From Microvelia longipes (taxonomy: Eukaryota > Arthropoda > Insecta > Hemiptera > Veliidae): 64,000 bases of DNA. The stretch is from assembly GCA_018340805.1 (NCBI GenBank), contig JACMZG010001913.1:4313045-4377044 (forward strand), read 5' to 3'. The position numbers and the translations under genes were made by a program. This document shows, in pieces, positions 1 through 35,258 of the stretch (position 1 is its first letter; each line of letters begins with the position of its first letter). The notes beneath the pieces were generated by a model. The model searched no databases. It was not told the DNA's origin and saw nothing but the letters and a program-made list of their open reading frames with translations.

Positions 1-1268
1 ATGCAAAGTAACCATATATATTTATGGTTTCATGAATAAATAAATAATTGAATTACATACTTATAGATATTTATATATACAGAAAAACAAATACGTGAAT
101 TGATTTAGAAATAATTTAAAATTATAATAATAATAATAAAGGTGTAAAAATAATAATTATAAAGATAAAAAATTATACAAATATAATAGTTATAAAGATA
201 AGAAATTTAATAACTATTATAGTTAAGAACTTAATTTGTCAAAATCCAAAGAGTTAATGAATTTAGAGAAAATATAAAAAATATTTTGAAAACATTTAAA
301 GATTAGTAGGAGTCCAAGATTCTCCTCTTGTGAGAAGGCTAGAAATTAATGAGCCTAAAATCAATAAGGCTAAATTAATGAGTCAAGAATGTTCAATCCT
401 TGACGGCTTATGGCCTTTAATTTAAAAAAACAGGTACAGGGTACCTCGGAACGTTTCCTCTTCACATCGGATTCGCTAAGCTCTTCCTCCTTACTTTGAA
501 CTCGCTTCGGTCGTCATCAGAATATTCAAGTCGTTAAATTTACCTTGCAACACGGCATCGGACTCGCTTCGCTCGTCCTCATATAGTGTAAATAAATACA
601 AATCAAATAAATTTATTTAAACAAATAGTTTACAATAATATAAGCCTAATAATAATAAGCAAGCTCGAGTAAATTCATTTATTTCATTCCCGGTGGTTAC
701 CTATCCAGGCATTGACCACGCTTGATGCTGCTTCTCTTTTATGATCCAACAAGAACCATAGATAAACTTGTCGTTTTAAAGCGAAAACTTAGTGTACTGA
801 TTTATTTTACAAAGGTGTACTCTTGTACTGAATGTCAATTCAAATGGATCAATTTCCAATTTTTTAAAAAACGTACACAATTCATCTGATAAAAATTAAA
901 CTAATGCTGTTAATGAGATAAAACTTGGCTCATATGTTAGCCTGATACATGGCTAAATGCTTGACAAATCTCAATCAGATCGCAACATTTCTCGCGTTTT
1001 ATGATGTTTCGAAAATTTCACTGAGTTCTTATTGTGGGTCATTATTCTAACGATCAATCAACATATAATCTCTGTGAGGATTGCGTTTACTAACAATTGT
1101 TTACAATTTGACACATCAATAGTTAAAAAGTGTGTTAGTCTTAAATTAGTGTGTCCAATATAAATAATGACGATCCAGTCCTGTAATGATGTTTTTACGT
1201 CCCTTAAGGACTTAAAGAAAATGTATGAACTTGAGGTTCTAAATAAAAACACATTAGTAATGTTGTAG
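1..1268. other. AT-rich intron or upstream sequence of the chitin-binding gene
   Basis: No exon is visible before the 3' splice site at 1267-1268. The stretch is AT-rich with short low-complexity runs, plus one foldback remnant listed separately. The first domain of the next exon lacks its first cysteine, so at least one earlier coding exon probably lies before the window. Confidence 0.5.
431..577. repeat. Remnant of the GGTACCTCGGAA foldback family
   Basis: GGTACCTCGGAA near 440 and the palindromic core GACTCGCTTCGCTCGTC at 561-577 match the intact 118-bp foldback element at 3921-4038. The second arm is not clear, so this is a decayed or partial copy. Confidence 0.45.
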
Positions 1269-24173
<22,905 letters not shown>

Positions 24174-24310
24174 TCAAGTGACTTATTTTCATTGTGGTTA
24201 ACATATAAACAGTTTAATGTTGTCGTATATTTAGAATCAGTAAGTGTTAATTAGACATTTTATAAAAAAAATTGAATGTCACACCAGTGAAAACTGGGAT
24301 GTAGTGGCGT

Positions 24311-25082
24311 ACCATTATTACTTTTCCTCATTTATACCATAGATATATAGGAAAATTATTGTATTTGCAAAAAATCCGAAACCGGTATGACACTGGAATT
24401 ATCCGTTTTAGGTTTTTAAAGGCCTCCTGAGTGGTTTTAACAAAGTTTTCTGTCTGTGTGTGTATGAGTGAGTGTCTGTTATCATCGTAGCTTCTAGAGT
24501 ATTCGTGCTAGAGATTTAAAACATTGTACAAAAATCAGTCTACCGTAGTAGTTGTGCAATCCGGAAAATAATTTTTTTATGACGACATTAACCAGCAATA
24601 ATGACTCAGCGAAAAAATGATTTGGCACGCCTGTGACTATGTATAAGACTAAGATACGTGCCAAGTTTCATCTCAATTATCAGCATTAGTTCAAATTTTT
24701 ATTAAATGACTTGTGTACGTTTTTTAAAAAATTGTAAAAAATTGGGAAATGGTTTAATTGAGTTGAAATTTATTACAAGAATATATTATTACCTGTAAAT
24801 AAGTACACTAAGTTTTGTTTCAATACGACATCTATATCCATGATTTTGTTTGATCATAAAAGTTAAGCAGCATCGAGCGTGGTCAGTGCTGTATGGGCAC
24901 CACTGTGAATGATACGGATGCATTTACTATCTAAAGACGAGCAAAGTGTTATACAGTCCAAAGACATGTATAAATTTAGTGAACTGTATCTCTGAGGCCG
25001 AGCGAAGCGAGTCCGAAGCATGGAGGATTAGCGTAGCAAATCCAATGTAATGGGAAAAGTTTCGAGATATCCCGTACCCGGG
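24311..25082. repeat. Dispersed repeat related to the 99-bp array family, with foldback remnant
   Basis: TTACTTTTCCTCATTTATAC at 24320 and the TGTCTGTGTGTG stretch at 24450 match 2467-3550 in order. From about 24990, GAGCGAAGCGAGTCCGAAG and CCCGTACCCGGGATATC resemble the 3921-4038 foldback. This lies between two host genes. Confidence 0.5.
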
Positions 25083-25231
25083 ATATCTTATTTCTTATTT
25101 TTTATTTCTTTTGATTTTTTTTCTTTTGATTACTCATTTGAGTTTGTTCTTTAAAAAATTATATCATGGTCAATTGTCAAGACCGTTAAGGCTGTTCTCG
25201 TACACTTGATGAGTCGTAATGAGCTGCTAGG

Positions 25232-25487
25232 TAGCCGCCTCCGTGGCCCAAGGGTCTTTAAGGCGTTAGTCTTTACACTGAACCTTGCACCCACGGAGGT
25301 CCTGGGGTTCGCATCCAGGTTACGCTTCTCAGTTTACAGAAGATTATTGTTTAGATAAATTATCGCAACTTTAGAATTCACTTTTGAGCGTAACGGTTGC
25401 TACTACCACCCGAGGTGGTTCCTGCAGGGGTTATCCTGATGAGCCGCAAGGCTCTAAACGGGCATTATTATTATTATATTATTATTA
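25232..25487 (+). mobile_element. tRNA-derived SINE with (ATT)n tail, copy 2
   Basis: 15-bp flanking repeat TAATGAGCTGCTAGG / TAATGATCTGCTAGG (one mismatch) at 25217-25231 and 25488-25502. Same body as 15922-16170. Confidence 0.9.
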
Positions 25488-25502
25488 TAATGATCTGCTA
25501 GG

Positions 25503-26193
25503 CTGCTAACGTCTGTTATTACTTAAAGCAGAAAGGTTAGTTAATATATGGTGGTTTCTTCAGGGTTACCCCTTATGAGTCACAAAGCTGCCGATTTAAG
25601 TTAATACTTCCAGTATTAACTGACCACATCAGTTAGTAACCATCCAAGAGATATATGATACCAATGATATCAGTGGTGATACCAACTGAGTGATATCACT
25701 GGTACAATAGTTGTTCCAGTGGTTTCAGAGTTTGGTTGGTCCTAATGCACATAAATTAGCTACCATCCGAGATGGTTTCTGAAAAGGTATCCATAATGAA
25801 GCGCTAAATAGATAAATAATTTTACCCTATTATAATCATTTCATTAATTATATTTATAATTACTTATGATATTTAAATGCATGTAATAAGTATACAACTT
25901 GATATTAAGGCTTATAAAATAAACATAGACATTATTTTCAGGTTTAATGCTACCCTAATTGAACAGACTTATCAAAATCCAGCATGTCTAAACATACATT
26001 GCTGTCTACGTAGAATTCACGGACCGGGCAGATCCTCTATCTTTAAATATATAAATGATATTTGAGTTAAATAATGTATTTTAGTTTAGTATAATAATAA
26101 GTTCAGTATTAAACAAAGTGTCTTAAAAAAACTTTATGAGGGCCTTTTAATTAAAAAATAATATTAAATAAATTTTAATTAGTTATTAGTTGT
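25503..26193. other. Intergenic sequence between the two secreted-protein genes
   Basis: AT-rich, with a GATACCA/TGGTATC-rich patch at 25655-25720 (ATATCAGTGGTGATACC with partly inverted neighbours). No gene seen. The two genes converge here. Confidence 0.4.
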
Positions 26194-26214
26194 TTTATTT
26201 AACTATAGTTTATT
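26194..26214 (-). terminator. Polyadenylation signals of the mucin-like gene
   Basis: TTTATT at 26194-26199 and at 26209-26214 are AATAAA on the minus strand, about 44-64 bp past the stop codon, a normal distance. Confidence 0.6.
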
Positions 26215-26257
26215 TCTATTACTATAAATTATAGATTGAATGAAGTATTTTTATTTG

Positions 26258-27712
26258 TTACCACCATGAAGGTAATATCGTCGACCAAATCGCTCCAATA
26301 ATTGTTGACGACAAATCAAAAATCACTTTTAAGATTGCTGTAAGAACATTCTCGAAGGTGGATGCGATTGATGTCTCTACATCTGACCACCATGCTTTTA
26401 TCTTATCAGACGTCGATGGACATGATGGTTGATTATGACCTCCGCACTGAGAACTATCAGCAACCTCGGGGTTAGTACTTTCGCAAGCCGGTTGAAAAAA
26501 TCCACCGCACGGTGTCTGCGTCGAAGAAGAAGTACTGCTACTATCACCGAGTAAAAAACCTAAAATGCTGATAGGTTTAGCAGTGGTCGAAACAGTAGAG
26601 GGTTTAGCACCCGAAGTTGTAGTGTCGCTGTTGAAAGAATTGAATAAATTAAGACCTAAAAAATTGTTAGATCCACACGCAGGTTGTAGGAATCCTCCGC
26701 ACGGTTTCATGGTCGTTGCATTAGTACCTGAAACTACAAAATTAGAATTAATCGATATAGAATTAGCCGGTCTAGTAATGGAATCAGTTGTAGACGAAGT
26801 TAAATAAGTGGATGCAGCAATATTCGACCCAGAGTTAGAATCAGCTGTTAAGAAAAGTTGAGAGGGCGAAGTTACTGACAGTAGAGTTGAAACTAACGAA
26901 GTAGATTTACTATTGGTCGATGTAGCACTATTCGATATAGAATTGGACAGTGTGGCAAGATTAGTAAATGACCTAATTGTAAAGGCAGGAGCTGTCAAAG
27001 AACTAATTTTTGTCGTTGGAGTAGTGGAAGAACTGAACATTGTAGTAGGAGTAGTAGAAGATCTAATCATAGTTGTTAGAGTAGTAGTAGAACTACGCTT
27101 AGTAGTTGGAGTAGTAGAAGAACTACGCTTAGTAGTTGGAGTAGAAAAAGAACTACTCTTAGTAGTTGGAGTAGAAAAAGAACTACTCTTAGTGTTGAGT
27201 AGAAAAGACTACTCTTAGAGTTGGAGTAGAAAAAGAACTACTCTTAGTAGTTCGAGTAGAAAAAGAACTAATCTTAGTATTTGGAGTAGAAAAAGAACTA
27301 CTCTTATTAGTTGGAGTAGTAGAAGAACTAATCTTAGTAGTTGGAGTAGTAGAAGAACTAATCTCAGTAGGTTGAAAGTAGTAGAAGAACTACCTAGTAG
27401 TTGGAGTAAAAAATAGAACTATCTTAGTAGTTGGAGTAGTAGAAGAACTAATCTTAGTGTTGGAGTAGTAGAAGAACTATCTTAGTGTTGGAGTAGTAGA
27501 AGAACTAATCTTAGTAGTTGAAGAAGTAGAATAACCGACTGGAATGATTGGAAGTAATCCTAAAATACTGTTTGGTTTGCATAATGGTTGTAACAATCCA
27601 CAGGGATTGGGTGGAGTCAAAGAAGAAACAGTTGAAGTGATAAAAGAAGCTGAAGACAATCGACATGGTGGCTGGAATAATCTTCCACAAGGTATAATTG
27701 TTTCAGAAATAC
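26258..27712 (-). CDS. Mucin-like gene, exon 2
   Basis: From the acceptor the frame is open to about 27477, broken within the 30-bp array, and open again from 27070 to the stop. The two open parts carry the same style of cysteine motif, so they belong to one exon. Array indels are at about 27190-27220, 27365-27420 and 27455-27495. Confidence 0.68.
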
Positions 27713-28368
27713 CTGAAAGTAACAATAATAAATTACTCTATATTAATAATCTAAATTATTAATTCTAGATGACTTTCTCACATGATAGTTCTGAAAATTA
27801 TTAGTGTATTGCAACTAATATTGGTGCTGTGATAAAATAAGTATTGGCCGTTAAAATTGAATTATTGAATTGCTATCTGCATGGATATTATTATAAATTG
27901 TAAATTACCAAGAGAGGATGAGGATGGGTTGTTACCTTCACAATGAAAGGAAAACCCCTCCGCTGAATTTAAAGATTTTTTTGCGGTTGTTGTACTCAAA
28001 GTAACTCTTCATTGATGTTCTTAAATTTGCTAATGTAATACAATTCTCTTGTTTCGGGCCTTCCTGTCTCTGAAACTTCCAAATCGTCTAATTGCAAGTT
28101 AATTCGTAATTTGAATCAAAAATATTACCAAAAACGTTTCGATGCGCTTTATGCCTATTTAAAGGTTAAAAAAACAGTAGATAGAATTCATATTATACAC
28201 ACCTGCTCCATTAGATATTCCTGATGAATTCGTTGACGATGTTAAACTTATGCCGAGAAAATTGGCGCTAGTGGTAGTCGATTGTAATATAGCTCCATAA
28301 GAATTACCCAATAGTTTAAAAGCAAATATTAAAATAGTAAAATACATTTCACCATTAGTACAAAACAT
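26258..28368 (-). CDS. Secreted mucin-like protein with C-G-x(2,3)-Q-P-x-C motifs
   Basis: Two exons: 28203-28368 (donor GTGTGT, phase 1) and 26258-27712 (acceptor TTACTTTCAG, phase 1; TAA at 26258-26260). Exon 1 starts MFCTNGEMYF or, more likely, at the inner Met (28345-28347), giving a signal peptide MYFTILIFAFKLLGNSYG. Exon 2 is Ser/Thr/Pro-rich and holds five copies of a small cysteine motif: PCGRLFQPPC, PCGLLQPLC, PCGGFLQPAC, PCGGFFQPAC and QCGGHNQPSC. A 30-bp array coding for TTKISSSTTP-like decapeptides sits between copies 2 and 3. The C-terminus has an amphipathic Trp-rich helix ending LPSWW. The frame is broken in the array by 1-3-base indels. I do not recognise the family; a heavily O-glycosylated secreted protein is inferred from composition. 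Confidence 0.72.
27060..27520 (-). repeat. 30-bp coding tandem array in the mucin-like gene
   Basis: About 15 units of AGTAGTTGGAGTAGTAGAAG plus AACTAATCTT on the plus strand, giving decapeptides of the TTKISSSTTP type on the minus strand. The unit length is a multiple of three, so copy number can vary without frameshift; the few short units break the frame. Confidence 0.88.
28203..28368 (-). CDS. Mucin-like gene, exon 1 (signal peptide)
   Basis: The hydrophobic core FTILIFAFKLLG follows the Met, then a Ser/Thr-rich start of the mature chain. Two possible ATGs (28368 and 28347), both with a purine at -3. Donor GCAG/GTGTGT. Confidence 0.7.
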
Positions 28369-28839
28369 TTCTTAAATAAGAAATATGTTTAACCTATCTG
28401 TAAACTTTGTAAAATATCACTGTCATTCGCCAGGTTAGAGTAACGGCACAAGCATTGTTACTTTATGTAGTTGATCAGGTTATGGTTTTCACACGACTGA
28501 AGTTTGTTTTCCGATTTCAGGTATTAACAGATCAAAATAAGGCCCATAAATAAAACGTCATAAATCATACATTTTACAAACTAATGTGAAAATAAATCAA
28601 AATGATAATGCTGAAGGCTCTGCCGTACCTTTTATCGAATTTCTCAAACTGCTCTGTCACTATTTGTTGAAGAGACTTGAAATTTAGTACGCATGCGTAG
28701 GAAACTATGCTGATAAGGCTAGGGTCTAATGTTTTTCAATTTCATGCTGAGAGAACTCACCTCTGCTCTTTAAAAAATATAAGGCCTTCGATCTTTTAGT
28801 TACTCCGTGGTCTAGACGCTTTTGCTTCCATATTGTGTA
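28369..28839. other. Upstream region of the mucin-like gene, no feature recognised
   Basis: No TATA box stands out at the expected distance from 28368, and no ABC-transporter exon is visible on the minus strand. Confidence 0.35.
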
Positions 28840-28921
28840 TATATATATATATATAAATATATTATATATATATATATAATATATATAATATATATATTAT
28901 ATATATATATATATATTATAT
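28840..28921. repeat. (TA)n microsatellite
   Basis: Interrupted TA repeat. Confidence 0.95.
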
Positions 28922-28959
28922 AATTTAATTAATGCTGTCAGCTAATTTCTTTGAAACAA

Positions 28960-29396
28960 TTTTGACATTTAGTGCATTTTTTTGTTGTAAAAACCTTTTT
29001 CCAAATATCCTTACTTTTCGATATTTTAACAGATAAGATGAAGATAAAATTATTTTATCTTCATCAGACTCGTACCAAATTTGCTATGCTAGTAAATATA
29101 CATTTTTGGTCATTTAACAAATGTCATAATTTTAGTCGAATTTATATGATTTTGACGTTAAATCACTCATTTTATAGTAAATATTATCACCTTTATAAAT
29201 CTTCGTGCTTTTACACGACCTACAGGGAACTTATAGCAAGAAAACTGGAATTCGCAGCGAGCGCATTCATATGAAAGGCTCCACTCTGGATAGACAGACT
29301 ATGCTTTTTCTTCATAGTTTAGGCTATAATTTTAGTAAAATTTGGTTTGAAGTAGTACAAAATAAGTCATTTTCTTTAAGCCTGACTCTTGGACTT
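28960..29396. mobile_element. Partial copy of family B long-inverted-repeat element
   Basis: Matches the right half of 6820-8098: ACCTACAGGGAAC, GCTCCACTCTGGATAGACAG, AAATTTGGTTTGAAGTAGT, then GCCTGACTCTTGGACTTAA. The left half is missing or replaced by the TA microsatellite. Confidence 0.6.
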
Positions 29397-29639
29397 AAAG
29401 CTTTTCTATCTAACTCACAAATTATATTATCTTCTTCAAACCACGACCAAAAATCTTCATTAGGCTCGTACCAAATTTACTATACTGGTAAATGAACAAT
29501 TTTTGGTCATAAATGTATATTTTGGTGATTACAATATATTGATATATTTCATACCATAATGAGTTTTGTATCATTCGATTTTTATATTTGAGCACAAAAA
29601 TTGTGGTTTTAAGCATTATACCAACATCAGAAGACCCTA

Positions 29640-30425
29640 ATACATCAGCTTAATATCAACCTTAGAAGGCCCTAGATACTTTAGCATATTATCAACATTA
29701 GAAGACCCTAGATTCTTTAGCATATTATCAACATTAGAAGACCCTAGATACTTTAGCATTATATCAACATCAGAAGGCCCTAGATACTTTAGAATATTAT
29801 CAATTAAAAAGACCCTAGCTACTTTAGCATATTATCAACATTAGAAAGATCCTAGATACTTAGCATTATATCAACATCAGAAGGCCCTAGATACTTTAGC
29901 ATATTATCAACATTAAAAGACCCTAGATACTTTAGCATTATATCAACATCAGAAGGCCCTAGATACTTTAGCATATTATCAACATTAAAAGACCCTAGAT
30001 ACTTTAGCATATTATCTACATTAGAAGACCCTAGGTACTTTAGCATATTATCTACATTAGAAGACCATAGATACTTTAGCATTATATCAACATCAGAAGG
30101 CCCTAGATACTTTAGAATATTATCAACATTAAAAGACCCTAGCTACTTTAGCATATTATCAACATTAGAAGACCCTAGATACTTTAGCATTATATCAACA
30201 TCAGAAGGCCCTAGATACTTTAGCATATTATCAACATTAAAAGACCCTAGATACTTTAGCATTATATCAACATCAGAAGGCCCTAGATACTTTAGCATAT
30301 TATCAACATTAAAAGACCCTAGATACTTTAGCATATTAGCACTTAGAGACCCTAGGTACTTTAGCTATTATCTACATTAGAAGACCCTAGATACTTTAGC
30401 TTTATGTCAACATCAGAAGGCCCTA
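29640..30425. repeat. Tandem array, 36-bp unit, about 21 copies
   Basis: Unit ATCAACATTAGAAGACCCTA plus GATACTTTAGCATATT, with two alternating variants (ACATTAGAAGACC and ACATCAGAAGGCC). The pattern suggests a 72-bp higher-order period in places. ORFs in it are multiples of a 12-residue repeat. Confidence 0.9.
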
Positions 30426-30537
30426 GACGAATTTCAAGATTTGTTTCGACAATGGTGACAGAGCAATTTGGAATTATCGAAAAACGGTACCAGTAAGTCA
30501 GACTAAACTGTACTTCGATCCGTCTATAATCTGCATA

Positions 30538-32277
30538 ATTGGATACCAAAAAGTAAAAAGGTGATAAGTCAAAAAATGCAACTTTTCAGGAACCAAAAAA
30601 CAAACTTTGAATGAAGCTCTAAAATCGATAAAACTAGTTACAGTGTATATTTTAACATTATCATACTCATTAAAATGTTATATTTAATGAGAAGTAGTTT
30701 GGTATTCAATTAATAAATAGTTCTCGAGATATTAGGGAAAATTTAGGAAAACACACTGACTTATACCTTTTTTATCGGTTCCAAAGAGGTAGTTATCCCC
30801 TTTTGACTGATTTTCCACTTGTCATTTTTAAGGTTGTTGAACTAAAAATCAAACTATTTTTCTTGGTTAAAGTAAGCTTACTATTATAGTAAATTATCTA
30901 TGTCGATAGAGTTTCATATTTCTAATTAAAATGAGGATAAACATGAAAGTAAAAATTTACTACTTTACACAGAAAACGAAAATGTTCCTGAGTTAGCCCG
31001 GTGTCCAGTTGAATACTAAAATCAATGTGTTTATATAGGAATATTTTAATTTAAGCTTAATATCTCTGTTTCGTGAATTTAAATTAACATTCCAGCTCAA
31101 AATATCTAAAACATTGGCTTTGCGACTTTTTGGTAATGTAGTCAGGACTGAAAAGTATAAAGGAGATAAGTCATACCACGGATACCAAAAAAGTAAAAAG
31201 GTGATAAGTCGAAAAATGCAACCTTTCAGGAATCTCCAAAATCGTTAAAACAGTCATAGTTTTTATTTAACATTATTATATTTATTAATATGTTCTATAT
31301 AATTGAAATAATTGTGTATTTTTATAAATAGTTCTTGAAATATTAGCAAAAATTTGGGAAAACCTACTGACGTCTTTTTCATCGGTTTCAAAAAGAGAGT
31401 TATCCCCTTTTGACTGCGATTTATATTTTACTATTATCATTTTTAATCTTGCTGAACTAGAATTAAACTATTTTGCTTGTTTGAGGTAAGCTCACTATTA
31501 TAGTAAATTATTTATGTAGATAATGTTTTATAGTTCTAATGAAAATGTGGATAGCTTCATTTTAAGTTTGTTTCTTGGTTCCTGAAAAGTTTCATTTTTT
31601 GACTTATCACCTTTTTACTTTTTAGTATCCATATTATTGGTGATTTTGTTTAAAGTTATCAGATGAAGGAAACAAAACAAACAGACGATAGGTTGACTTA
31701 TCCCTTATATTCAGTAACCAGCAGGCAAACATTTGCAAAAGTGTATAACTTGACTTATGTCTTTTATATTTATAATTTTTTATACTTATTGAAGTCTAAA
31801 TGGGTTAACTTAACTTATTACGTTTATATCAAATGCTTATGTTCAAAATAAAAGATATCTCTTAACTAACAAAATAGTTATTGGACTGTTAAGAATTAAA
31901 TTCTAGGTTAATTAATGAAGACTTCAGTCCATAGAAATTTTATTTAAATAAACATTAATAACAGACGTTTCCCATGGCGAAGCCAGGCATCTTCAGTGTA
32001 AACAAAAACCAAAAACAGACGCATTGGCTTCGCCATGCGAAACGTCTGTAATTAATGTTTATTTAAATAAAAATTCTATAGGACTGAAGTCTTCATTAAT
32101 TAACCTAGAATTTAAAAGATATCTCCTTTGCATTGAGTCAATTAATTAAAAAACTAATTATCGTAGATATACATTTATTATACCAATCGAAAGAGCTTTT
32201 TTGCTGATTCCAGTGATAGTAATAACTCAAAATCGACATTTTTGGACTTATCACCTTTTTACTTTTTGGTATCCAAT
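30538..32277. mobile_element. DNA transposon with TA duplication and internal duplication
   Basis: The left end ATTGGATACCAAAAAGTAAA and right end TTTACTTTTTGGTATCCAAT are exact inverted copies continuing for about 33 bp. TA borders both sides (30536-30537, 32278-32279). The end sequence recurs at 31183 (direct) and 31590-31632 (inverted), and the ~200 bp after each direct copy are similar. The mariner/Tc1 superfamily is suggested by the TA target only; no transposase ORF. Confidence 0.8.
31903..32108. mobile_element. Foldback family D, longer copy, nested
   Basis: The TAGGTTAATTAATGAAGACT arm pairs with the right arm. The centre holds CCATGGCGAAGCCAGG and TTGGCTTCGCCATGCG, palindromes on GCGAAGC, and AGACGTTTC with GAAACGTCT. 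It lies inside the TA-flanked transposon. Confidence 0.75.
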
Positions 32278-32338
32278 TATTTCTGTCATTTTACGCAAGG
32301 GACGGTTAAATGCTAGCATAGATTAACACAACACCAAA

Positions 32339-32600
32339 TTACGATTAGCACAAACTCAAATTACGATTTGCACAAAATCAAATTACGATTTGCACTAACT
32401 CAAATTACAATTTGCACAAACTCAAATTACAATTTGCACAAACTCACAAAATACAATTTGCACAAACTCAAATTACGCACAAACTCAAATTACAATTTGC
32501 ACAAACTCAAATTACGATTTGTACAAACTCAAATTGCGATTTGTACAAACTCAAAGTACGATTTGTACAAACTCAAATTACGATTTGCACTAACTTAAAT
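32339..32600. repeat. Tandem array, 22-bp unit, about 12 copies
   Basis: Unit ACAAACTCAAATTACGATTT plus GC. The two overlapping ORFs across it are repeat artefacts. Confidence 0.88.
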
Positions 32601-33336
<736 letters not shown>

Positions 33337-33670
33337 ATTATTTAACGATAAAAAAAATTTCTTAACTCTGGCTTTAATTCTTGTAATTTTTTATATTTTA
33401 TTCATAATATCTTTATGCTGCTTGCATTATTGTTTATTGCGTTATTGTTCTCTTCAAACACAGCTGAATAAACTCCTGCAAAAGGGTTTACAAATGCTTT
33501 TGAACAAAACAATAATGCTCTTCAATATACACTTTTCTTTACAATTGGTATAGGAATTTCTACAAGCCGTGATAACCAAGAAACGCTAAAACGGAAAATG
33601 CAAAATACTTTCATTTTCCGTTTTAGCGAGTTTTCAAAGAAACAATAAGCTTATGAGGTTGGGTCATGGA

Positions 33671-34246
33671 AGAGTCATCCGTGGTGTAGTGGTTAAGGTA
33701 GGCGGCCAAAATACAGATTGAGTGGACTTTAAACTTCCGAGTTTATTTAGTCATGGGTTCAATCCCAGCAAGGGCCTCTGGGATTTTTATGAGAGGGATA
33801 CAAATTCTGCGTACCACGTCCTTTAGAAGGGACGTAAAGCTGGTGGTCTCGAGCCTGTGCGTCAGATACTCGTTAAAGATCCCTTACCCTAAATAAAACT
33901 GGGTATAGGCAAAATTATTTGCCTATACCCTCTTAGTTGATTCATTATAATACTATATTGTGTCTGGCTTGTAGTTTGAAGTGTATGGAGGTTTAGTTTA
34001 ACAGCGAGGACACGTGTTGTTCCTAGTTTTCACTAGACTGTATGAGTCAGTGAAAATATGTATGATTGCTTGAAAAAGCATGAGAGGAACCATAGAAATT
34101 CGCGGCTTTTCTGTCTAGATTATTTAAAATATACCTATACTTGAAATTAAAAAGAGTAGAACACTATTTTAGGGAGCTAGCAAAAAGGGCCCAACAATGT
34201 GGCCCTCTTGCCTGGTAGTTACTACCACTCCCTTCCATATTACTAC
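33671..34246 (+). mobile_element. tRNA-derived SINE with LINE-like tail, copy 3
   Basis: 12-bp target duplication TTGGGTCATGGA at 33659-33670 and 34247-34258. The head CATCCGTGGTGTAGTGGTTA carries box A; GGGTTCAATCC is box B. The tail has GGGCCCAACAATGTGGCCC and ends ATATTACTAC. About 575 bp, long for a SINE. Confidence 0.92.
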
Positions 34247-34258
34247 TTGGGTCATGGA

Positions 34259-35086
34259 GAGGGGAGCGGCTAAGAAAGTAATTTGTATGCAATAAATATT
34301 CATATTTGTGATATAACTTGGATTAACCGTTGAAGGTGTATTTAGGACTTCATGAATGACTTATTTACAAGTTAAGTGTGTATATGTGTATCGTTTTAAT
34401 TATAGCTTTCAGAGTGCTTAATGAAGAAAATTGAGACTAGCTTAACATTGGTGATTTAATAAATACCGTCAATTTACTAGCAGTATTACGATAATATGTC
34501 GAATATTTATTTATTTAATATAGAGATACATGTGTTTATATAGAGATAAATGTGTGTGTATAGAGATACATGTGTGTGTATAGAGACACGTGTGTATATA
34601 TAAACGAAAAAAAAACACATTTAACCTTTTTTTTAGAATGTTAAGTGCCTACTTTACTGCTACCCGAAAATTATAATAACAAATATTATAAAAACATACC
34701 AACGTGATAAAGATAAATTTATCTAAACACTATGCAATCATCGTTTTAAAACTTCATAAACGAATTTGGATCCTTTCGAAAATTTGATATGCGAATCTAT
34801 ACCATTTTTAAAATTTCAAACTAAACTTCAATTTAAAGCGTTTTAAAAACGTGATTATTCTAATGTAATTAACGCTTTTATAAAACTTAATGCTGAATTA
34901 TTATATAAACGCTATTATAATTACTTGAGCCTAATAAAAATTCTAATCAAGTATTGTCGGGGATTTAATGTACGTCTTATAAAGATTTAAAAGGAACATC
35001 AAAGGACAGGAAAATTTGCAATGCAAATCTTTAAACTAATCTATGAACTTAATGGAAAGAAGAAGAAGAATAAAATATGTACTTAC
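34259..35086. other. Sequence past the last visible ABCB exon
   Basis: AT-rich with a small repeat of TAGAGATACATGTGTGTGTA (34520-34600). No nucleotide-binding-domain exon seen on the minus strand. Confidence 0.4.
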
Positions 35087-35258
35087 CCTGGCTATGTAAG
35101 CCTGCAGTCCAATAACAATAGGCGCCATTGCCAGAAGGCTCAGTGTTAACTTGACATGGGCGTAGAATCCAATGGCGATACCGACTACGAAGGTTGACAG
35201 GTAAGCTATGAGGAAACTGACTTTACATCCTATCCCTTCGCGGATGCGGTCTAAATCA
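35087..35258 (-). CDS. ABCB exon 7
   Basis: Acceptor TTGTTGCAG, donor GTAAGT. Encodes DLDRIREGIGCK and YLSTFVVGIAIGFYAHVKLT, then PIVIGLQAYIAR. It corresponds to the intracellular helix after TM2 and to TM3. Phase 2 in, phase 0 out. It is the last exon found. Confidence 0.9.

Noticed and set aside
33390..33620. A possible coding stretch (frame reading KGFTNAFEQNNNALQYT)
   Set aside because: Composition looks protein-like for about 30 codons, but there is a stop just upstream, no convincing pair of splice sites and no recognised domain.
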